DNA of 5,628 bases from [Eubacterium] saphenum (GTDB lineage: Bacteria > Bacillota > Clostridia > Oscillospirales > Ruminococcaceae). This document shows positions 1 through 5,628 of this stretch, one piece after another. Within the stretch, counting starts at the first letter, position 1, and every line of letters begins with the position of its first letter. The stretch lies in NCBI GenBank assembly GCA_004555635.1, contig SFHN01000095.1, positions 1 through 5,628 on the forward strand. Reading direction: 5' to 3'. The position numbers and the translations under genes were made by a program. The notes under the pieces are model-generated. The model was given only the letters and a program-made list of their open reading frames with translations, had not been told where the DNA came from and searched no databases.

Positions 1-394
1 TGAAAACAGGATACCGCTGCGTCAGGACTGGATAATAAGCGACCGCTCAAACGAAAGCGACATCTACCCGACGTTCAATCTGCCGATGGAAATGCCGACA
101 GCTTTTGTCTGCAACTGCGACGAAACCGCATACAAGCTCGTAAATCAGCTTAAGTTGCTCGGATACAACGTCCCCGACGACATCTCGGTAGTCGGCTACG
201 ACAACCACATCTACTCCACGATTTGCACGCCGCGGCTTACCACGGTTGACGTAAACAGCAAGGTTATGAGCGCCGAGGCGGTTGAAATCATACTGCACAA
301 AATCCGCGACGGAAACTACAAGCGCGGCAGAACGCTGGTTACGGGAACGCTTGTCCGCAGAGAGAGCGTGAAAAACCTGAACGCGATTGAATAA
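1..394 (+). CDS. LacI/GalR-family transcriptional regulator, C-terminal part (5' end outside window)
   Basis: Reading in frame from base 2 gives 130 residues ending at a TAA at 392-394, with no start in view, so the gene begins upstream. The visible part is the end of the periplasmic-binding-protein-like effector domain. It shows the LacI-family signatures PTAFVCNCDETAY, VPDDISVVGYDN, PRLTTVDVN and a final LVRRESVK. Family members bind an operator through an N-terminal helix-turn-helix, which is not in the window, and usually respond to a sugar or sugar derivative. The ligand cannot be read from this fragment. The gene converges on the minus-strand cluster and ends just before a shared hairpin. 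An isolated sugar-binding protein is less likely because of the VPDDISVVGYDN and LTTV signatures. Family confidence is high; target and ligand are unknown. Confidence 0.9.
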   Translation, partial: ENRIPLRQDWIISDRSNESDIYPTFNLPMEMPTAFVCNCDETAYKLVNQLKLLGYNVPDDISVVGYDNHIYSTICTPRLTTVDVNSKVMSAEAVEIILHKIRDGNYKRGRTLVTGTLVRRESVKNLNAIE

Positions 395-440
395 GAAAAT
401 GCCCCCGAAAAGCAATGACTTCTCGGGGGTATCTGTTTTT
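394..440. terminator. Bidirectional intrinsic terminator between convergent genes
   Basis: The left arm at 402-412 (CCCCCGAAAAG) pairs with 419-429 (CTTCTCGGGGG) with one A-C mismatch and a 6-nt loop. On the + strand the stem is followed within a few bases by TTTTT at 436-440. On the minus strand it is followed by TTTT (complement of 396-399). The hairpin starts 7 bases after the LacI-type stop codon and lies about 30 bases beyond the yebC stop, so it can end both transcripts. Confidence 0.88.
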
Positions 441-459
441 AGGCAGGTTCGAACGCGAA

Positions 460-1209
460 TTACTCCTCGTCCGTTTCGGGCATATCCCAATTGTGCCAAA
501 CGTTCTGCACATCGTCGTTGTCCTCGAGGGTTTCGAGGAGGAGGTTCATCTTCTTGATGTGCTCCTCGTCGGTGAGCACGGTGTATGTAGACGGCACCTG
601 CTCTGCCTGCGCGGACACAACCTCGTAGCCCGCAGCGCTCAGCGCGGCAGCCACGCTGCCAACCTCGTTAGGGTCGCAGGTTATCTCAACGCAGCCGTCC
701 TCGAAGCTGAAATCATCGCCGCCTGCCGCGAGAATGTCCTCCATAGCCTTGTCCTCGTCAATGTCCTCGTCCTCGTTGTTAAGCACGATAACGCCCTTCA
801 GCGAGAACATAAAGCTTACGCAGCCCGTAGCGCCCATATTGCCGCCGAACTTGTCAAAGTAGTGGCGGATTTCGCCCGCGGTGCGGTTTCTGTTGTCGGT
901 CAGGCAGTCAACGATAACCGCAACGCCGTTGGGACCGTAGCCCTCGTATACGCAGTTCTCGTAGTCGTTCTTCTCTGCGCCGCCTGCCGCTTTCTTAAGC
1001 AGCCTGTCGATGTTGTCGTTGGGGATATTGTTGCTCTTTGCTTTCTGAACCAGCGTTGCAAGGCGGGAGTTGTTGTTGGGGTCGGCAGAGCCTGTTTCCT
1101 TGATGCATACAAGGATTTCACGGCTGATTTTCGTGAATACCTTTGCTCTTGCGCCGTCTTTTTCGCCCTTTTTGCGCTTGATGGTGTTCCATTTTGAATG
1201 TCCGGACAT
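460..1209 (-). CDS. yebC: YebC/PmpR (TACO1) family protein
   Basis: The protein has 249 residues, the usual length for the family. The N-terminus reads MSGHSKWNTIKRKKGEKDGA and continues with ARAKVFTKISREI, the diagnostic YebC opening. NNIPNDNIDRLLKKA follows at about residues 60-74, then the family's YEGYGPNGVAVIVDCLTDNR block and a C-terminal NDDVQNVWHNWD close to an acidic tail. The start is supported by AAGGAG at 1218-1223, 8 nt before the ATG. Family members were first described as DNA-binding regulators (PmpR, YebC). The mitochondrial homologue TACO1 and newer bacterial work link them to translation, including relief of ribosome stalling. The sequence does not say which role applies here, but the ribosome-related neighbours favour translation. 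It is the last gene of the minus-strand train, 89 nt after the YitT gene, with no convincing promoter in that gap. Confidence 0.95.
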   Translation of the reverse strand: MSGHSKWNTIKRKKGEKDGARAKVFTKISREILVCIKETGSADPNNNSRLATLVQKAKSNNIPNDNIDRLLKKAAGGAEKNDYENCVYEGYGPNGVAVIVDCLTDNRNRTAGEIRHYFDKFGGNMGATGCVSFMFSLKGVIVLNNEDEDIDEDKAMEDILAAGGDDFSFEDGCVEITCDPNEVGSVAAALSAAGYEVVSAQAEQVPSTYTVLTDEEHIKKMNLLLETLEDNDDVQNVWHNWDMPETDEE

Positions 1210-1242
1210 AATTCATTCTCCTTTGATTGTATTCCTTGTTTT

Positions 1243-1259
1243 CCTGCCGCATTTGCAGG
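1243..1259. other. Short hairpin in the yitT-yebC gap
   Basis: CCTGC at 1243-1247 pairs with GCAGG at 1255-1259 around a 7-nt loop, in the 89-nt space between the YitT-family stop and the yebC start. On the minus strand it is followed by AAAAC, not a T-tract, so it is not a terminator. It might slow or protect the transcript just upstream of the yebC ribosome binding site. A 5-bp stem could also be chance. Confidence 0.3.
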
Positions 1260-1298
1260 TTAATTACTTGTTAAGCTGTGCCGCTAAAGCACATTTGT

Positions 1299-2207
1299 TC
1301 ATTCCAGCTTTTGAAAGCCGTTTCCGAGAACCTCGCTCGCTCCCGTTATTATCACGAATGCGTTGGGGTCGGTTTCCTTGATTGCGCGGCGAACCTTGAC
1401 GTAGTCGCTTTTGTGAACCGCAAGCGCAACCGCATTCTGCTCGCTTTTGCTGTATGCACCCTCGCCTTTAAGCAGCGAAACTCCGCGCTGCTCCATCAGC
1501 AGCCGCTCTGCGATTTCGCGCGAGCGCGAGGAGAAAACCAGCATAAACTTGCACTCCTGCGAGCCGTAAACCAGCATATCCACGACCCTTGACTGCACGA
1601 AAATCGAAATGAGCGCGTACATAACGACGTTCAAATCCCTGTACACAAGCAGACCCACCGCAACAACGACGCCGTCGGTGATAAGCTGCGCCTGACCAAG
1701 GCGAAGCTGCGGGTGATACTTCAGGATAATCTTGCTTATGACGTCAGAGCCGCCTGTCGTGCCCTCTCGCATATAGTTAAGCCCAAGCCCAAGTCCCATA
1801 AACAGACCGCCGAAAATCGCCGCGAGTATGCCGTTTCCGTTTTCCGCTAGATAGACGGGAATATCGCTCAAAACGTAGTCCGTCATTATCGTAACCGTAA
1901 CTACCGCGATGAGGGTTTTTATCATATTCTTCTTGTTAAGAAGAAGAAAACCCGCCACGATAATCGGAACGTTTATCACCGCGATTAGCAGACCGACGGG
2001 AAGCGGCGTAATGCTGCTTATGATGATAGAAAGACCCGTAACTCCGCCCGGTGCGATATCGTTAGGCGAGGTGAACATATTCACCCCAAGCGCGTATACC
2101 GCCGAGCCTGCTATGATAAACACCAAATCCACCGCCCAATGAAGTACCGAGCGCCGGATATCCTTTGCCGCAGGCTTCTTTTTCGGGCTTGCGCTGCTTT
2201 TTTTCAT
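1299..2207 (-). CDS. YitT-family membrane protein with C-terminal DUF2179 domain
   Basis: The chosen start gives 302 residues. A short lysine-rich cytoplasmic head (KKSSASPKKKPAAK) is followed by about five to six hydrophobic segments between residues 22 and 208. The membrane part carries the family glycine motifs APGGVTGLS (about 52-60) and GTTGGSDVI (149-157). The tail from about 219 is soluble and matches DUF2179, with RGVSLLKGEGAYS and AVHKSDYVKVRRAIKETDPNAFVIITGASEVLG. This two-part layout (DUF161 membrane domain plus DUF2179) is the standard YitT form. These are inner-membrane proteins of unknown substrate; a transport role is often assumed but is not shown here. An upstream in-frame ATG at 2285 would add 26 residues and overlap mrnC by 47 nt, but it has no ribosome binding site and the added residues look like out-of-frame mrnC sequence. 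The gene starts 31 nt after the mrnC stop. Confidence 0.92.
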   Translation of the reverse strand: MKKSSASPKKKPAAKDIRRSVLHWAVDLVFIIAGSAVYALGVNMFTSPNDIAPGGVTGLSIIISSITPLPVGLLIAVINVPIIVAGFLLLNKKNMIKTLIAVVTVTIMTDYVLSDIPVYLAENGNGILAAIFGGLFMGLGLGLNYMREGTTGGSDVISKIILKYHPQLRLGQAQLITDGVVVAVGLLVYRDLNVVMYALISIFVQSRVVDMLVYGSQECKFMLVFSSRSREIAERLLMEQRGVSLLKGEGAYSKSEQNAVALAVHKSDYVKVRRAIKETDPNAFVIITGASEVLGNGFQKLE

Positions 2208-2214
2208 TGCAAAG

Positions 2215-2221
2215 CTCCTTT
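2215..2221 (-). promoter_or_regulatory. Ribosome binding site that fixes the YitT-family start
   Basis: The minus strand reads AAAGGAG at 2221-2215, 7 nt before the ATG at 2207. This supports the start at 2207 rather than the longer in-frame start at 2285 inside mrnC. Confidence 0.85.
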
Positions 2222-2238
2222 CAGTACAGCGGAATAAG

Positions 2239-2646
2239 CTACTTTTCGGAAAGCTGTGTCGGAAGCGCGTCGCAGATTGCCGCAAAAAGCGTTTCTGCGC
2301 GCTCCTCCTGCCCCGAAAGGCTGAGATAGCCGAACAGCGCTTCCAGCGCGGTCGCCCTGCGGTACTCCGAGGGCTTTGCGCTTTTCGGAACGGAAATGCC
2401 GCCTGCGTTTCTTCCGCGGCGGAGAATGTCCGCTTCCTTTTCGGTGAGCATAGGCTCGATTATGTTTACCGCCTCGGACTGATACGGCGCCCTTACCTGC
2501 TCTACGGCAAGGTCGTGGAGCCGCCCCGCGCTTGTGTTTCCGAAAAGAACCACGCGCCGCCTTACCAGCCGCTCATAGACGCAGTCGCCGTAAAACGCGA
2601 GCACATTCGGGCTGTAAGCCGCCGCCTCTTTCTCGCTTAGCGCCAT
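2239..2646 (-). CDS. mrnC: Mini-ribonuclease III (23S rRNA maturation)
   Basis: The protein has 135 residues, typical of mini-RNase III, which is an RNase III catalytic domain without the double-stranded RNA-binding domain. The first signature YSPNVLAFYGDCVYERLVR (residues 11-29) holds the metal-binding acidic residues D21 and E25. The second block RRGRNAG (77-83) and SEYRRATALEALFGYLSLSG (93-112) hold E102, the other expected active-site acid. In Bacillus subtilis this enzyme trims the ends of 23S rRNA precursor within the assembling 50S subunit. The start is backed by AAAGG at 2655-2659, 8 nt upstream, which lies inside the end of the preceding gene; the gap between the two genes is only 4 nt, so translation is probably coupled. 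All catalytic residues appear present, so the enzyme should be active. Placement downstream of obg fits a job in large-subunit assembly. Confidence 0.93.
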   Translation of the reverse strand: MALSEKEAAAYSPNVLAFYGDCVYERLVRRRVVLFGNTSAGRLHDLAVEQVRAPYQSEAVNIIEPMLTEKEADILRRGRNAGGISVPKSAKPSEYRRATALEALFGYLSLSGQEERAETLFAAICDALPTQLSEK

Positions 2647-2650
2647 TCTA

Positions 2651-3346
2651 TCAACCTTTCATTATGTAGTAAACGTAGCTGTATTCCTCGCAGTGAAGCG
2701 CGAACATATCGGTTTCCTTTTTCAGCTCGCCCATACCCGCGATAATCTCGCCGTCCTCGGAGCTTTGCGCGTTGTACTTGTCCGCAAGCGCGCAAAGCAG
2801 CTTGTAATAGCCCTCTGTCCAGTCCTTTTTCGGCGCGATATAGAAGTCCTCAACGGAAAGCCCCTGCTCCTTTGCAATCCGCAGCACCTTGTCCAGCGGC
2901 TCTATTATGCCAAATCTATGGGTGCAGTAGGCAAGCGTATCGGGGCTTGGGTCAATCAGCCAGCACAGCGTGCGATATACCACCGTGCCGCCCTTTTTCA
3001 CCGCTTCGCGAAGCCGATCAATCCGCTGCGCAACGCCGTCAAACTCCACGATACCGTTGTACCAGACAAGGTCGTAGTCGCCCTCCTGCCGCAGCAGCTC
3101 GTAAAGCTGAACACAGCGGGCAGAAAGCCCCCTGCTCTGCGCTTGCTTTGCGCGGAAGTCCTCGCTGAATGCCGACGTGACATCATTGCAGACCTCTTGC
3201 AGCAGCTCGGGAGTGCGGCAGTCGTCGCCGATAAACAGCGCGCTCGCGTAATTATTCCCGCAGCGCGACAAAACCTGCCGCGCGGTTTCCTCGCTGCCCG
3301 CAGACGAGCGCGGCAGCTCCGAAAGCAGCCTGCCGATAAAGCTCAT
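2651..3346 (-). CDS. Degenerate class I SAM-methyltransferase-like protein
   Basis: The protein has 231 residues and no membrane segment or signal peptide. The layout resembles a Rossmann-fold methyltransferase. A strand plus loop ASALFIGDDCRTPELLQEV (35-52) stands where motif I should be, YDLVWYNGIVEF (91-102) resembles the family's YDLVWxxGxxxF motif, and REAVKKGGTVVYRTLCWL (113-130) resembles the LKPGGxLV strand. Near residues 176-184, WTEGYYKLL resembles the W-x-E-x-YY segment seen in several small-molecule methyltransferases. Motif I lacks the usual glycine pattern (G-x-G-x-G), having GDDC instead, so SAM binding is doubtful. The start has AGGGGG at 3355-3360, 8 nt before the ATG. The gene begins 24 nt after obg and ends 4 nt before mrnC, so it is almost surely co-transcribed with them. 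The substrate is unknown, and it may be a non-catalytic fold. Fold assignment is moderate confidence. Confidence 0.6.
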   Translation of the reverse strand: MSFIGRLLSELPRSSAGSEETARQVLSRCGNNYASALFIGDDCRTPELLQEVCNDVTSAFSEDFRAKQAQSRGLSARCVQLYELLRQEGDYDLVWYNGIVEFDGVAQRIDRLREAVKKGGTVVYRTLCWLIDPSPDTLAYCTHRFGIIEPLDKVLRIAKEQGLSVEDFYIAPKKDWTEGYYKLLCALADKYNAQSSEDGEIIAGMGELKKETDMFALHCEEYSYVYYIMKG

Positions 3347-3370
3347 ATAATATGCCCCCTGACCGATTTC

Positions 3371-4645
3371 TTACCGAACATAGTTGAACTCGAAGTCGTA
3401 GATGGAAACAAGGTCGTCCTCCTGTATTCCCTGCCGCTCAAGCTCGTCGATAATTCCGCTCGCGCGCAGAACGCGCTGGAAATACTGAAGGCTCTCGTAG
3501 TCGTCCATATTGCAGGTTTCGAGAATGGGAATAAGGAACTCCGCGTCAACGTTGTAAATGCCGTCGATAACCTCAACCGTGAAGCTGTGCTTCTTCGCCT
3601 CAAGCTCGTCAAGCTCCTGCATTGTGAGCGGCTGAACCTCAAAGCGCTTTGCGGGCGGGAGCTTTTCAAGCGTCTGCGCAACGCAGTCCATCAGCGGGTC
3701 AACGCCCTGCGTGGTCGCTGCGGAAATCGTAAAGAACGGCAGCCCCTTGCCCTCGATGTACTCTCTGAAAGCGGCAATCTGCTCCTCGGTCGCCATATCG
3801 CACTTGTTCGCCGCAACAATCTGCGGGCTTTGCGCGATTTCCTCGGAGAAGTTCGCAAGTTCCTTGTTTATCTTCTCGAAATCGTCAATCGGGTCGCGCC
3901 CCTCTATTCCCGAAACGTCAACAACGTGCACAATCAGGCGGCAGCGCTCGACGTGGCGCAAAAACGCGTGGCCAAGACCTACGCCCTCGCTTGCGCCCTC
4001 GATAAGTCCGGGGATATCCGCCATAACGAACGAGCGCTCACCGCGCTTAACCACGCCCAGAACCGGCGTCAGCGTTGTGAAGTGGTAGTTCGCTATCTTA
4101 GGCTTCGCGGCGCTGACAACGCTTATGAGCGTGGATTTTCCGACGTTCGGAAAGCCAACCAAGCCAACGTCCGCGAGCAGCTTCAGCTCAAGAATAACGT
4201 CGAACTTCTCGCCCGGGAAGCCCGGCTTTGCGAAGCGGGGAATTTGCCGCGTGGGAGTTGCGAAGTGGACGTTGCCCTTTCCGCCCCTGCCGCCGCGCGC
4301 CACAACCACCGGCTCGTCGTCGGATATGTCAGCCATAATGCGCCCCGTGTGCGCGTCCTTGACTATCGTTCCGCGCGGAACGCGGATAATCGTCGGCTCC
4401 ATCGACTTTCCCGAGCAGCGCTTTGCGCCGCCCGGCTCTCCGTCGGGCCCGATGTACTTTTTCTTGTAGCGGAAATCGATAAGCGTTGACAGATTATCGT
4501 CCGCCTGAAACACGATGTCGGAGCCTTTGCCGCCGTCGCCGCCGTCGGGTCCGCCCGCGTTTACATATTTCTCGCGATGAAAGGACACGGCGCCGTTTCC
4601 ACCGTTGCCTGCCTTTATCGAGATTTCAACCTTGTCTACAAACAT
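3371..4645 (-). CDS. obg: Obg/CgtA family GTPase, late 50S ribosome assembly
   Basis: The protein has 424 residues, full length for a Firmicutes Obg with all three domains. The glycine-rich Obg fold covers about 1-157 (KAGNGGNGAVSFHREK, GGPDGGDGGKG, ARGGRGGKGNVHF). The GTPase domain follows: G1 GFPNVGKS (164-171), switch I with FTTLTPVLG (189-197), G3 DIPGLIEGAS (210-219), G4 NKCD (280-283) and G5 SAA (308-310). The C-terminal OCT domain spans about 345-424, with FTVEVIDGIYNVDAEF and the end DDLVSIYDFEFNYVR. Obg proteins bind the maturing 50S subunit and GTP/GDP or ppGpp, linking ribosome assembly to growth and stress. All nucleotide-binding residues are intact. The start is backed by GGAGGGG at 4653-4659, 7 nt upstream. 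It lies 140 nt after rpmA with a terminator in between, so it may be transcribed by read-through or from its own promoter. Confidence 0.97.
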   Translation of the reverse strand: MFVDKVEISIKAGNGGNGAVSFHREKYVNAGGPDGGDGGKGSDIVFQADDNLSTLIDFRYKKKYIGPDGEPGGAKRCSGKSMEPTIIRVPRGTIVKDAHTGRIMADISDDEPVVVARGGRGGKGNVHFATPTRQIPRFAKPGFPGEKFDVILELKLLADVGLVGFPNVGKSTLISVVSAAKPKIANYHFTTLTPVLGVVKRGERSFVMADIPGLIEGASEGVGLGHAFLRHVERCRLIVHVVDVSGIEGRDPIDDFEKINKELANFSEEIAQSPQIVAANKCDMATEEQIAAFREYIEGKGLPFFTISAATTQGVDPLMDCVAQTLEKLPPAKRFEVQPLTMQELDELEAKKHSFTVEVIDGIYNVDAEFLIPILETCNMDDYESLQYFQRVLRASGIIDELERQGIQEDDLVSIYDFEFNYVR

Positions 4646-4720
4646 TGCTTATCCCCTCCGTCCCAAAACGGGTACAACAGAATGTTCCCCCGAATATGCA
4701 ATAAATATGCGCTGCTGCCC
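4646..4720. other. Leader between the rpmA terminator and obg
   Basis: This stretch holds the obg ribosome binding site (4653-4659). Upstream of it the region is AT-richer, with the repeated word AATATGC on the + strand around 4693 and 4703. Searching the minus strand for a sigma-A promoter gave only a weak pair: TTGGGC and CATATT with an 18-nt spacer. No convincing promoter can be called by eye. Confidence 0.3.
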
Positions 4721-4764
4721 AAAACTAAGAAAATAAGGCGGACTATCAAGATAATCCGCCTTAT
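4721..4764 (-). terminator. Intrinsic terminator downstream of rpmA
   Basis: ATAAGGCGGA at 4733-4742 and TCCGCCTTAT at 4755-4764 form a perfect 10-bp stem. The 12-nt loop can add three more pairs after one mismatch. On the minus strand the stem runs into TTTTCTTAGTTTT (complement of 4721-4733), a fair T-rich tail. It begins 21 nt beyond the rpmA stop. It should end, wholly or partly, the rplU-prp-rpmA transcript and lower obg expression relative to the ribosomal proteins. Confidence 0.85.
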
Positions 4765-4785
4765 GATGTACCTCAGAATGGGTTA

Positions 4786-5064
4786 TCAGTCAGCGTATAC
4801 GCTAACCTGCTTTCTATCTCTGCCAAGACGCTCGTACTTTACGGTGCCGTCAACGAGAGCAAACAGTGTATCGTCAGAGCCGATACCAACGTTGTTGCCT
4901 GCGTGGATGTGTGTGCCGCGCTGTCTTACGAGAATGTTGCCCGCCTTAACGAACTGACCGTCTGCGCGCTTTGCGCCAAGTCTCTTGGACTCGGAGTCAC
5001 GGCCGTTCTTGGTGGAACCCATACCTTTCTTATGTGCGAAATACTGTAAGCTAATTCTAATCAT
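4786..5064 (-). CDS. rpmA: 50S ribosomal protein L27 (precursor with cleavable N-terminus)
   Basis: The chosen start gives 92 residues. The mature L27 core is clear: [20 protein letters not shown], then [19 protein letters not shown] and [19 protein letters not shown]. The mature N-terminus of L27 reaches the peptidyl-transferase centre of the 50S subunit. Here it is preceded by nine extra residues, MIRISLQYF, before AHKKG. This matches the Firmicutes L27 extension (consensus LQxF followed by A-x-KKG) that the Prp protease removes, with the expected cut between F9 and A10. The gene directly upstream is prp itself. The start at 5064 is chosen because AGGAGG lies 8 nt upstream; an in-frame ATG at 5121 lies inside prp and would add 19 residues unlike any L27. 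The gap to prp is 4 nt, so coupling is likely. Confidence 0.97.
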   Translation of the reverse strand: MIRISLQYFAHKKGMGSTKNGRDSESKRLGAKRADGQFVKAGNILVRQRGTHIHAGNNVGIGSDDTLFALVDGTVKYERLGRDRKQVSVYAD

Positions 5065-5068
5065 CGTA

Positions 5069-5386
5069 TTATCCTCCTGTTGTTCGAGTTTCAACTTTAA
5101 CCTTGCTATAATCTTCGGCAATAAACTGCATATGACATCTGAAAGATTCGATAAGCTGTGCCGCTTTTTCGCTGTCCTCCAAAAGGCGCAGCGTAATCAG
5201 GTTTTCGCCCACCGAAACGTCTGCCTTAACGCCGAAAAAATCGGTTATCGTGTTGCAGACAAGCTCTGTCGCAGAGCTTACCGCAGCGCAGGCAATGTCC
5301 TGTCCTTCATAGCCGTAGCCCGCGTGCCCCGAAATATCGAAGCCGCAGAGCCGCTTTCCCTGCCGAAAAAAAACAGCTTTAAGCAT
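5069..5386 (-). CDS. prp: Ribosomal-processing cysteine protease Prp (L27 N-terminal peptidase)
   Basis: The protein has 105 residues, the usual size. The hallmark block [20 protein letters not shown] (18-37) holds the expected catalytic pair, H21 and C33, matching His22 and Cys34 of Staphylococcus aureus Prp; the G-x-D-I-x-C-A-A-V-S motif is intact. Prp (formerly YsxB) removes the N-terminal extension of L27, a step that is essential in S. aureus. Its substrate is encoded just downstream, and rplU lies just upstream, the canonical Firmicutes order. The ATG at 5386-5384 overlaps the rplU stop codon by one base (TAATG), and no strong ribosome binding site precedes it. Translation therefore probably depends on ribosomes finishing rplU. 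That would keep the protease below ribosomal-protein levels. An in-gene hairpin and a T8 run near the start are noted separately. Confidence 0.95.
   Translation of the reverse strand: MLKAVFFRQGKRLCGFDISGHAGYGYEGQDIACAAVSSATELVCNTITDFFGVKADVSVGENLITLRLLEDSEKAAQLIESFRCHMQFIAEDYSKVKVETRTTGG
5073..5078 (-). promoter_or_regulatory. Ribosome binding site that fixes the rpmA start
   Basis: A perfect AGGAGG on the minus strand sits 8 nt before the ATG at 5064 and inside the last codons of prp. It picks out the start that gives the Prp-cleavable N-terminus and rules against the longer in-frame start at 5121. Confidence 0.9.
5261..5279 (-). other. Perfect hairpin inside prp
   Basis: AAGCTCTG at 5261-5268 is exactly inverted at 5272-5279 with a 3-nt loop, giving an 8-bp stem in the prp mRNA over codons 36-42, just after the catalytic cysteine codon. 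There is no T-tract after it on the minus strand, so it is not a simple terminator. It may slow ribosomes or be an RNase site, or it may be a chance result of codon choice. Confidence 0.5.
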
Positions 5387-5628
5387 TATGCGTTGATAGC
5401 TTCAATTCTTACCTGGCTGTACGGCTGTCTGTGACCCATCTTTCTCTTAACGCTCTTCTTGGGCTTGTAAGTGAAAACGGTTATCTTCTTAGCCTTGCCG
5501 TTCTTCAGGAGTGTAGCCTTTACGGTAGCGCCCTCAACATAGGGAGCACCAACGGTAACGCCGTCGTCCTTGCCTACCATGATTACCTTGTCAAAGGTGA
5601 TTTCGCCTTCTGCGTCGAGCTTCTCGAT
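5386..5628 (-). CDS. rplU: 50S ribosomal protein L21, C-terminal part (5' end outside window)
   Basis: Eighty residues are visible, opening with [20 protein letters not shown], so roughly the first 20-25 residues of the usual ~103 lie beyond the window edge. The signature blocks [35 protein letters not shown] and the invariant [16 protein letters not shown] at the C-terminus identify L21, which binds 23S rRNA in the 50S subunit. It is the first visible gene of the rplU-prp-rpmA operon, and its stop codon TAA overlaps the prp start codon by one base. The operon promoter, and any L21 leader that many Firmicutes use for autoregulation, would be to the right of this window. Confidence 0.96.
   Translation of the reverse strand: MEKLDAEGEITFDKVIMVGKDDGVTVGAPYVEGATVKATLLKNGKAKKITVFTYKPKKSVKRKMGHRQPYSQVRIEAINA

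Noticed and set aside
415..1197. A 260-codon open frame on the + strand opposite yebC
   Set aside because: Same codon-register effect as above. It starts within the terminator hairpin, has no ribosome binding site, and its product is a valine/leucine-rich mirror of yebC.
1226..1231. Minus-strand TACAAT resembling a -10 box before yebC
   Set aside because: It is so close to the ribosome binding site that transcription would begin within it, and no -35-like sequence stands at 16-18 nt.
1929..1943. Inverted repeat CTTCTT-GTT-AAGAAG in the YitT-family gene
   Set aside because: It falls on leucine/lysine codons of a loop (LLNKKN), has no T-tract or other signal around it, and is most simply explained by codon content.
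2208..2285. Longer YitT-family start at 2285
   Set aside because: The 26 added residues come from mrnC sequence read in another frame, there is no ribosome binding site, and a good AAAGGAG precedes the start at 2207.
2693..4489. A 598-codon open frame on the + strand, antisense to the methyltransferase-like gene and obg
   Set aside because: It lies in the same codon register as the two minus-strand genes. Its stops would need TTA, CTA or TCA codons in those genes, which this genome rarely uses. The translated product has no recognisable motif, whereas the opposite strand encodes a full Obg.
5065..5121. Longer L27 start at 5121
   Set aside because: It would put 19 non-L27 residues before the Prp-cleavable N-terminus and lies inside prp; the AGGAGG at 5073-5078 points to 5064.

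Overview
The window looks like chromosomal DNA from a low-to-mid GC Firmicute, most likely a Clostridia/Ruminococcus-type gut bacterium. The main reasons are the order rplU - prp - rpmA - obg, an L27 with the Firmicutes-type N-terminal extension that the Prp protease removes, a mini-RNase III, a YitT-family membrane protein, and strong AGGAGG-like ribosome binding sites. The genus is an inference. No mobile element, CRISPR array, tRNA or rRNA gene was seen.

Layout. Positions 1-394 on the + strand hold the 3' end of a LacI-family regulator. Everything else is a minus-strand train read from right to left: the 3' part of rplU (L21), prp (L27-processing cysteine protease), rpmA (L27), an intrinsic terminator, obg (ribosome-assembly GTPase), a methyltransferase-like protein with a degraded SAM-binding loop, mrnC (mini-RNase III), a YitT/DUF2179 membrane protein and a YebC/TACO1-family protein. 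The minus-strand train and the LacI-type gene converge on a hairpin at 402-429 that has T-rich tails on both strands and should terminate both.

How the genes work together. rplU, prp and rpmA are tightly packed (1-nt overlap, then a 4-nt gap) and so probably translationally coupled. Prp cuts the extension from L27 before it can work at the peptidyl-transferase centre. Obg acts in late 50S assembly, mini-RNase III matures 23S rRNA, and YebC-family proteins are linked to translation as well as to transcriptional control. Most of the minus strand is therefore a large-subunit and translation cluster. The YitT membrane protein and the methyltransferase-like protein are the two members whose role is not obvious.

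I see no clearly new system. The best leads are the methyltransferase-like protein between obg and mrnC, the terminator that separates rpmA from obg, and a perfect hairpin inside prp.
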